Assembly: GCF_003858645.1 (NCBI RefSeq)
Contig: NZ_RQJP01000005.1
Span: 434,001 to 498,000 of the forward strand
Source: Larkinella knui
GTDB taxonomy: Bacteria; Bacteroidota; Bacteroidia; Cytophagales; Spirosomataceae
Reading direction: 5' to 3'
DNA: 64,000 nt
In this document: piece after piece, positions 62,129 through 64,000 of the stretch
Layout: every line of letters begins with the position of its first letter
Numbering within the stretch: position 1 is the stretch's first letter
Notes under the pieces: model-generated
The model's database searches: none
The model's input: only the letters and a program-made list of their open reading frames with translations
Told to the model about the DNA's origin: nothing
Translations under genes and position numbers: made by a program

Positions 62129-63523
62129 TCAGGGAGTCTTCTGAAGAACGTCAGCGGTCAGTGCTTCCCATATTTTGTTGTAGACCTCAATAGCGGCCAG
62201 CGGTTTTTCGTTCGACAACCCCGGGCTTGAGGACACAAAAACCGGGTGATCGGCGGGGCTGGTACCCACACGGCCGTGCGAACCCTTGATCAGGGTAGCG
62301 TCCAGCGGAATGACGTTCATTAAATACCGGAAGCCGAGTTTTTTACGAATCAGTTTATAACCGGCTTTTAGTTTGATCAGCGAATTGGCCGGGTCCATAA
62401 ACATTTCGACCGGATCGTAACCCGGTTTCCGGTGAATATCGACCAGTCGGGCATAATCCGGCGCTTTCGCGTCGTCGGTCCAGTAATAATAGGTAAACCA
62501 GCTTTTGGCGTCGGCCATTACCACCAGATCACCCGCCCGGTCGTGGTCGATGTGGTGTTTTTTCTTCCCGGCTTCGTCCAGAATCAGTTCAACCCCCGGC
62601 GTTTTTTCGAGAATGGAGCGCACCTGAGCGGCACAGGCCGGGTCGTTGATGTAGATGTGGGCAATCTGATGGTCAGCCACCGCAAAAGCCCGTGACGCGC
62701 CCGCATCGAGCAATTCCAGCCCTTGTTCGACCCGAACGTTGATCAGACCGGCTTCCCGGAACAGGCGGTTCAGGTGAATGGGCTGGCTGACGTTCGTGAT
62801 TCCGTATTCCGACAGAATGATAATTTCGGCGTTTTGCCGTTCATAATGCTGAATTAAATCCTTGCATACGTCGTCAATTTCGTGCAGTTCGTTCGAAATC
62901 TTACTGAAATCGGGTCCGAATTTTTGCAGACAGTAATCCAGGTGCGGCAAATAAATCAGCGTCAGCGTCGGGTTGTGCCAGCGGTCGACCAATAACGACG
63001 CGTCGGCAATCCAGCGGGTCGATTTGATGTTGGCGTTGGGTCCCCAGAAACTGAACAGCGGAAAGGTGCCGAGTGCTTCCTGAAGCCGGTCGCGCAGATC
63101 GGAGGGATGGCTGTAACAATCGGGCGCTTTCACCCCGTCGGCGTGGTATTGGGGGCGGGGTGTAACCGAAAAGTCGGCGGAGGAATACATGTTGTACCAC
63201 CAGAACATCTTGGAAACCGTGAACGACGGATCGAGTTGCCGGGCGCGTTCCCAGATTTTTTCGCCACCCACCAGTTTGTTCGACTGCTTCCAGAATTTGA
63301 CTTCGCATTCCGTACGGTCGTACCAGCCGTTGCCGACAATACCGGTTTCGGTTGGCCATTTTCCCGTCACATACGTCGACTGAACCGAAGTTGTGACGGC
63401 GGGCAACATCGGCTCGATGCTGGAAAGCTGCTTGCCCGTTACCCATTGTTTCAGAAAGGGCGTATGCTCACCAATCAGGGAGGCTGATAAGCCCACAACG
63501 TCGATTACTACGGTTTTTTTCAT
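62129..63523 (-). CDS. EboF-like alkaline phosphatase/phosphodiesterase family protein
   Basis: A 464-residue protein of the type I phosphodiesterase/nucleotide pyrophosphatase branch of the alkaline phosphatase superfamily. It starts MKKTVVIDVVGLSASLIGEH; the aspartate begins the metal site. The likely nucleophile threonine is in TTSVQSTYVTGKWPTETGI, and metal ligands occur in LPHLDYCLQKFG, ILSEYGITN and SHGRVGTSPADHPVF. Its upstream neighbour is the end of eboE. In the ebo cluster (eboA-F), which spans Bacteroidota, cyanobacteria and eustigmatophyte plastids, this is eboF. The cluster is tied to metabolite transport to the periplasm; the metabolite here is unknown. No signal peptide is evident. 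Confidence 0.85.
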   Translation of the reverse strand: MKKTVVIDVVGLSASLIGEHTPFLKQWVTGKQLSSIEPMLPAVTTSVQSTYVTGKWPTETGIVGNGWYDRTECEVKFWKQSNKLVGGEKIWERARQLDPSFTVSKMFWWYNMYSSADFSVTPRPQYHADGVKAPDCYSHPSDLRDRLQEALGTFPLFSFWGPNANIKSTRWIADASLLVDRWHNPTLTLIYLPHLDYCLQKFGPDFSKISNELHEIDDVCKDLIQHYERQNAEIIILSEYGITNVSQPIHLNRLFREAGLINVRVEQGLELLDAGASRAFAVADHQIAHIYINDPACAAQVRSILEKTPGVELILDEAGKKKHHIDHDRAGDLVVMADAKSWFTYYYWTDDAKAPDYARLVDIHRKPGYDPVEMFMDPANSLIKLKAGYKLIRKKLGFRYLMNVIPLDATLIKGSHGRVGTSPADHPVFVSSSPGLSNEKPLAAIEVYNKIWEALTADVLQKTP

Positions 63524-63538
63524 ATATATTGAGGGCTA

Positions 63539-63611
63539 TCGGCTAATGAAAGGACAGACACCTGACAGATTTTGAAAACCTGTCAGGTGTTTGTCTCGTT
63601 CCATTAGCCGA
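63539..63611. repeat. Nested palindrome overlapping the end of eboE
   Basis: Outer arms TCGGCTAATG (63539-63548) and CATTAGCCGA (63602-63611) enclose inner arms GACAGACACCTGACAG (63553-63568) and its near-complement (63580-63595). The inner part, CACCTGACAG...CTGTCAGGTG, is a palindrome I recall as common in Cytophagales. The outer right arm contains the eboE stop, so element and gene end together. Confidence 0.8.
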
Positions 63612-64000
63612 TGGTATTAATTTCGTTCAAGACCCAATCTAATTCCCGCCCGATCGAATCATTGAGTCGCATTTTCAGATCTTCGGGCAGCACTTCCCAC
63701 GTGTAGGTTTCGACTTCCAGTTGCTCCGTAAACGGACTTTCTTTCTGTAAACGAAGCACTTCCGTAATGTCTTCCTGCGTCGATTGCAGCAGACCGTAGT
63801 CGGCCACGAAAAGCGGAACGTGAAAATGCGACCGCCATTCGACGTGATTTTTATCAAATGCCAGCAGAGCCTCCGGCAAATCCGGAAACCGGAGCAATTC
63901 ACCGTTCACATCCCGCGCCACTACCTGATGCAAATACGTCGGCTCGTTGAACTGCCGGAATTGGTCCAGAACCGCAGCCCGGCTGTTTTCTTCCACCGGA
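63604..64000 (-). CDS. EboE-like sugar phosphate isomerase family protein, 3' end only
   Basis: The last ~132 codons of a gene that continues beyond the window. The text WRSHFHVPLFVADYGLLQST and EQLEVETYTWEVLPEDLK matches the C-terminal region of EboE (a TIM-barrel isomerase-like protein of the ebo cluster), where a 'HFHvPiF' block and 'HLEVETYTWdVLP' are typical. It is followed directly by the eboF-like gene, which supports the call. The frame has no start inside the window. Its role within ebo metabolite traffic is not known. Confidence 0.83.
   Translation of the reverse strand, partial: PVEENSRAAVLDQFRQFNEPTYLHQVVARDVNGELLRFPDLPEALLAFDKNHVEWRSHFHVPLFVADYGLLQSTQEDITEVLRLQKESPFTEQLEVETYTWEVLPEDLKMRLNDSIGRELDWVLNEINTIG

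Noticed and set aside
1-64000. CRISPR arrays, tRNA or rRNA genes and insertion sequences
   Set aside because: I found no regularly spaced repeats with spacers, no cloverleaf or rRNA-like sequence and no transposase; the repeats seen are palindromes or short tandem units.

Overview
The window reads as chromosome of a pigmented, environmental Bacteroidota, most likely order Cytophagales, family Spirosomataceae (Larkinella/Spirosoma-like). This is inferred from the gene families: a SusC/SusD pair with a FecR/ECF-sigma module, LytS/LytR, a CrtY-type lycopene cyclase, PVC-type cytochrome c dehydrogenases, and an ebo cluster. It is also inferred from Bacteroidota promoters of the TTG-N19/20-TAnnTTTG type, weak ribosome binding sites and roughly 50% GC. 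No rRNA, tRNA, CRISPR array, prophage or insertion sequence was seen.

Layout. 1-8.4 kb: a cut-off secreted protein; a PLP enzyme with a Tat-like leader; a decayed gene scrap; a LytS/LytR two-component pair split by an AT-rich SdpI-like gene; OsmC; a secreted protein; lipA; lycopene cyclase. 8.6-14.7 kb: a co-directional sugar-catabolism group with a propeller/HEAT/cytochrome c dehydrogenase, a TIM-barrel isomerase/lyase, an SDR and an MFS carrier. 14.8-16.4 kb: a GAF histidine kinase and a membrane protein. 16.5-28.7 kb: a complete sigma-controlled outer-membrane uptake locus. An ECF sigma factor diverges from fecR, susC (with STN domain), susD, a DUF1080-SGNH fusion, a second cytochrome c dehydrogenase and a TonB-C protein. 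29-36.3 kb: a BASS transporter, a sialidase-like propeller, and a TonB siderophore receptor with a PepSY membrane protein. 36.4-42.8 kb: a lipoprotein, an alpha/beta hydrolase, a beta-helix glycosidase-like protein and an SGNH hydrolase. 43.1-49.6 kb: two consecutive TldD/TldE pairs, each TldD carrying a twin-arginine leader. 49.8-50.4 kb: a toxin-antitoxin pair of VapBC type. 50.4-58.1 kb: a DUF4159-MoxR-DUF58-BatA-like-DUF4175-like operon with ATGA overlaps. 58.2-64 kb: metK, hpf, two tandem SDRs, eboF and the 3' end of eboE.

How the genes may work together. Two separate loci (8.6-14.7 kb and 16.5-28.7 kb) combine secreted or membrane cytochrome c dehydrogenases with enzymes of the kinds recently linked to oxidative (3-keto) glycoside breakdown: DUF1080 and a xylose-isomerase-like TIM barrel. 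The second locus has its own sigma/anti-sigma switch and SusCD importer, so it looks like a polysaccharide utilisation locus without ordinary glycoside hydrolases. This is inference from domain content.

Non-coding structure is unusually rich. Family A (arms TTTACGGTGGCTGACGC and complement) has three copies, two of them at the same place inside the two tldD-tldE pairs. Family B (TTTCGCGGAG...) has two copies directly after stop codons. Single long palindromes lie at 46.35, 61.93 and 63.54 kb, and C/G-rich hairpins lie in several gaps. These intergenic palindromes and the duplicated Tat-TldD/TldE system are the most distinctive observations.
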